From: Struthio camelus
Lineage: Eukaryota > Chordata > Aves > Struthioniformes > Struthionidae
NCBI RefSeq assembly: GCF_040807025.1
Contig: NC_090944.1
Location: forward strand, 124,983,738 to 125,047,737
DNA: 64,000 nucleotides
Direction: 5' to 3'
The notes beneath the pieces are model-generated. The model did not search any database, was not told the DNA's origin, and saw only the letters and a program-made list of their open reading frames with translations. Shown here one piece after another: positions 63,868 through 64,000 of the stretch; the stretch's first letter is position 1; each line of letters starts with the position of its first letter. The position numbers were made by a program, and so were the translations under genes.

Positions 63868-63985
63868 CTTCAGGCACCACTGTTTTTCCCACGTTTCTTG
63901 GTCTTGGGATTTGGGGGATTTTTTTGGTCCTAATAACAAAAAGTGTTTGTCTTCCCTATGTGAAAGCCTGCCCAAATCAGTGACA

Positions 63986-63991
63986 AATAAA
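63986..63991 (+). terminator. Polyadenylation signal (AATAAA) at the right edge
   Basis: AATAAA lies 119 nt after the stop of the candidate small frame and 9 nt before the window ends. Together with the TATA-like box it would bound a transcript of about 0.75 kb. Confidence 0.35.
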
Positions 63992-64000
63992 TATTTAACT

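Noticed and set aside
1-64000. Searches by eye for tRNA, rRNA, CRISPR-like arrays and intact LTR elements
   Set aside because: No B-box plus cloverleaf, regularly spaced repeats or paired terminal repeats were recognised. A covariance-model or RepeatMasker run would be needed to exclude weak cases.

Overview
The window is vertebrate nuclear DNA, most likely from a bird. A crocodilian or turtle cannot be excluded. It holds one clearly recognisable protein-coding gene, EHD3, complete on the + strand. The sauropsid assignment rests on two fragments of old CR1 retrotransposons of the kind common in birds, turtles and crocodilians. It also rests on the otherwise low density of interspersed repeats and the absence of recognisable Alu/B1/L1 sequence. 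EHD3 has six coding exons (7669-7895, 14617-14793, 19889-19986, 31790-32202, 33476-33640, 35191-35718). All introns are GT-AG and all exon phases match. The exons join to 1608 nt, giving a 535-residue protein, the usual length for the EHD (C-terminal Eps15-homology domain) family of endosomal membrane-remodelling ATPases.

Layout: 1-6690 is gene-poor upstream DNA. A CpG-island promoter (about 6700-7960) covers the EHD3 5' leader and first exon. It holds an ETS/YY1 pair pointing the opposite way, a perfect 11-bp inverted repeat and several upstream AUGs. EHD3 runs from 7669 to 35718, with introns of about 6.7, 5.1, 11.8, 1.3 and 1.55 kb. Its 3' UTR probably ends near 37285, after an ATTAAA signal, and carries a long C-tract/CA repeat. 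From 37.3 to 55.8 kb I see no recognisable gene, only simple repeats, a second CR1 fragment at about 54.2-54.4 kb and an odd 72-codon reading frame at 42.1-42.4 kb on the - strand. From 55.8 kb onward the sequence becomes GC- and CpG-rich in three patches (55.9-57.1, 59.3-59.6 and 62.5-63.7 kb). Long overlapping reading frames there look compositional rather than coding.

At the right edge (63236-64000) there is a compact arrangement: TATA-like box, a hydrophobic signal-anchor exon with a consensus-like splice donor, a short basic amphipathic C-terminal frame, and an AATAAA signal just before the window ends. This could be a small unrecognised secreted or membrane protein gene. Its splice junction is uncertain and it is inference only. 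No CRISPR, bacterial, viral or toxin genes were seen, and no tRNA or rRNA genes were recognised by eye.
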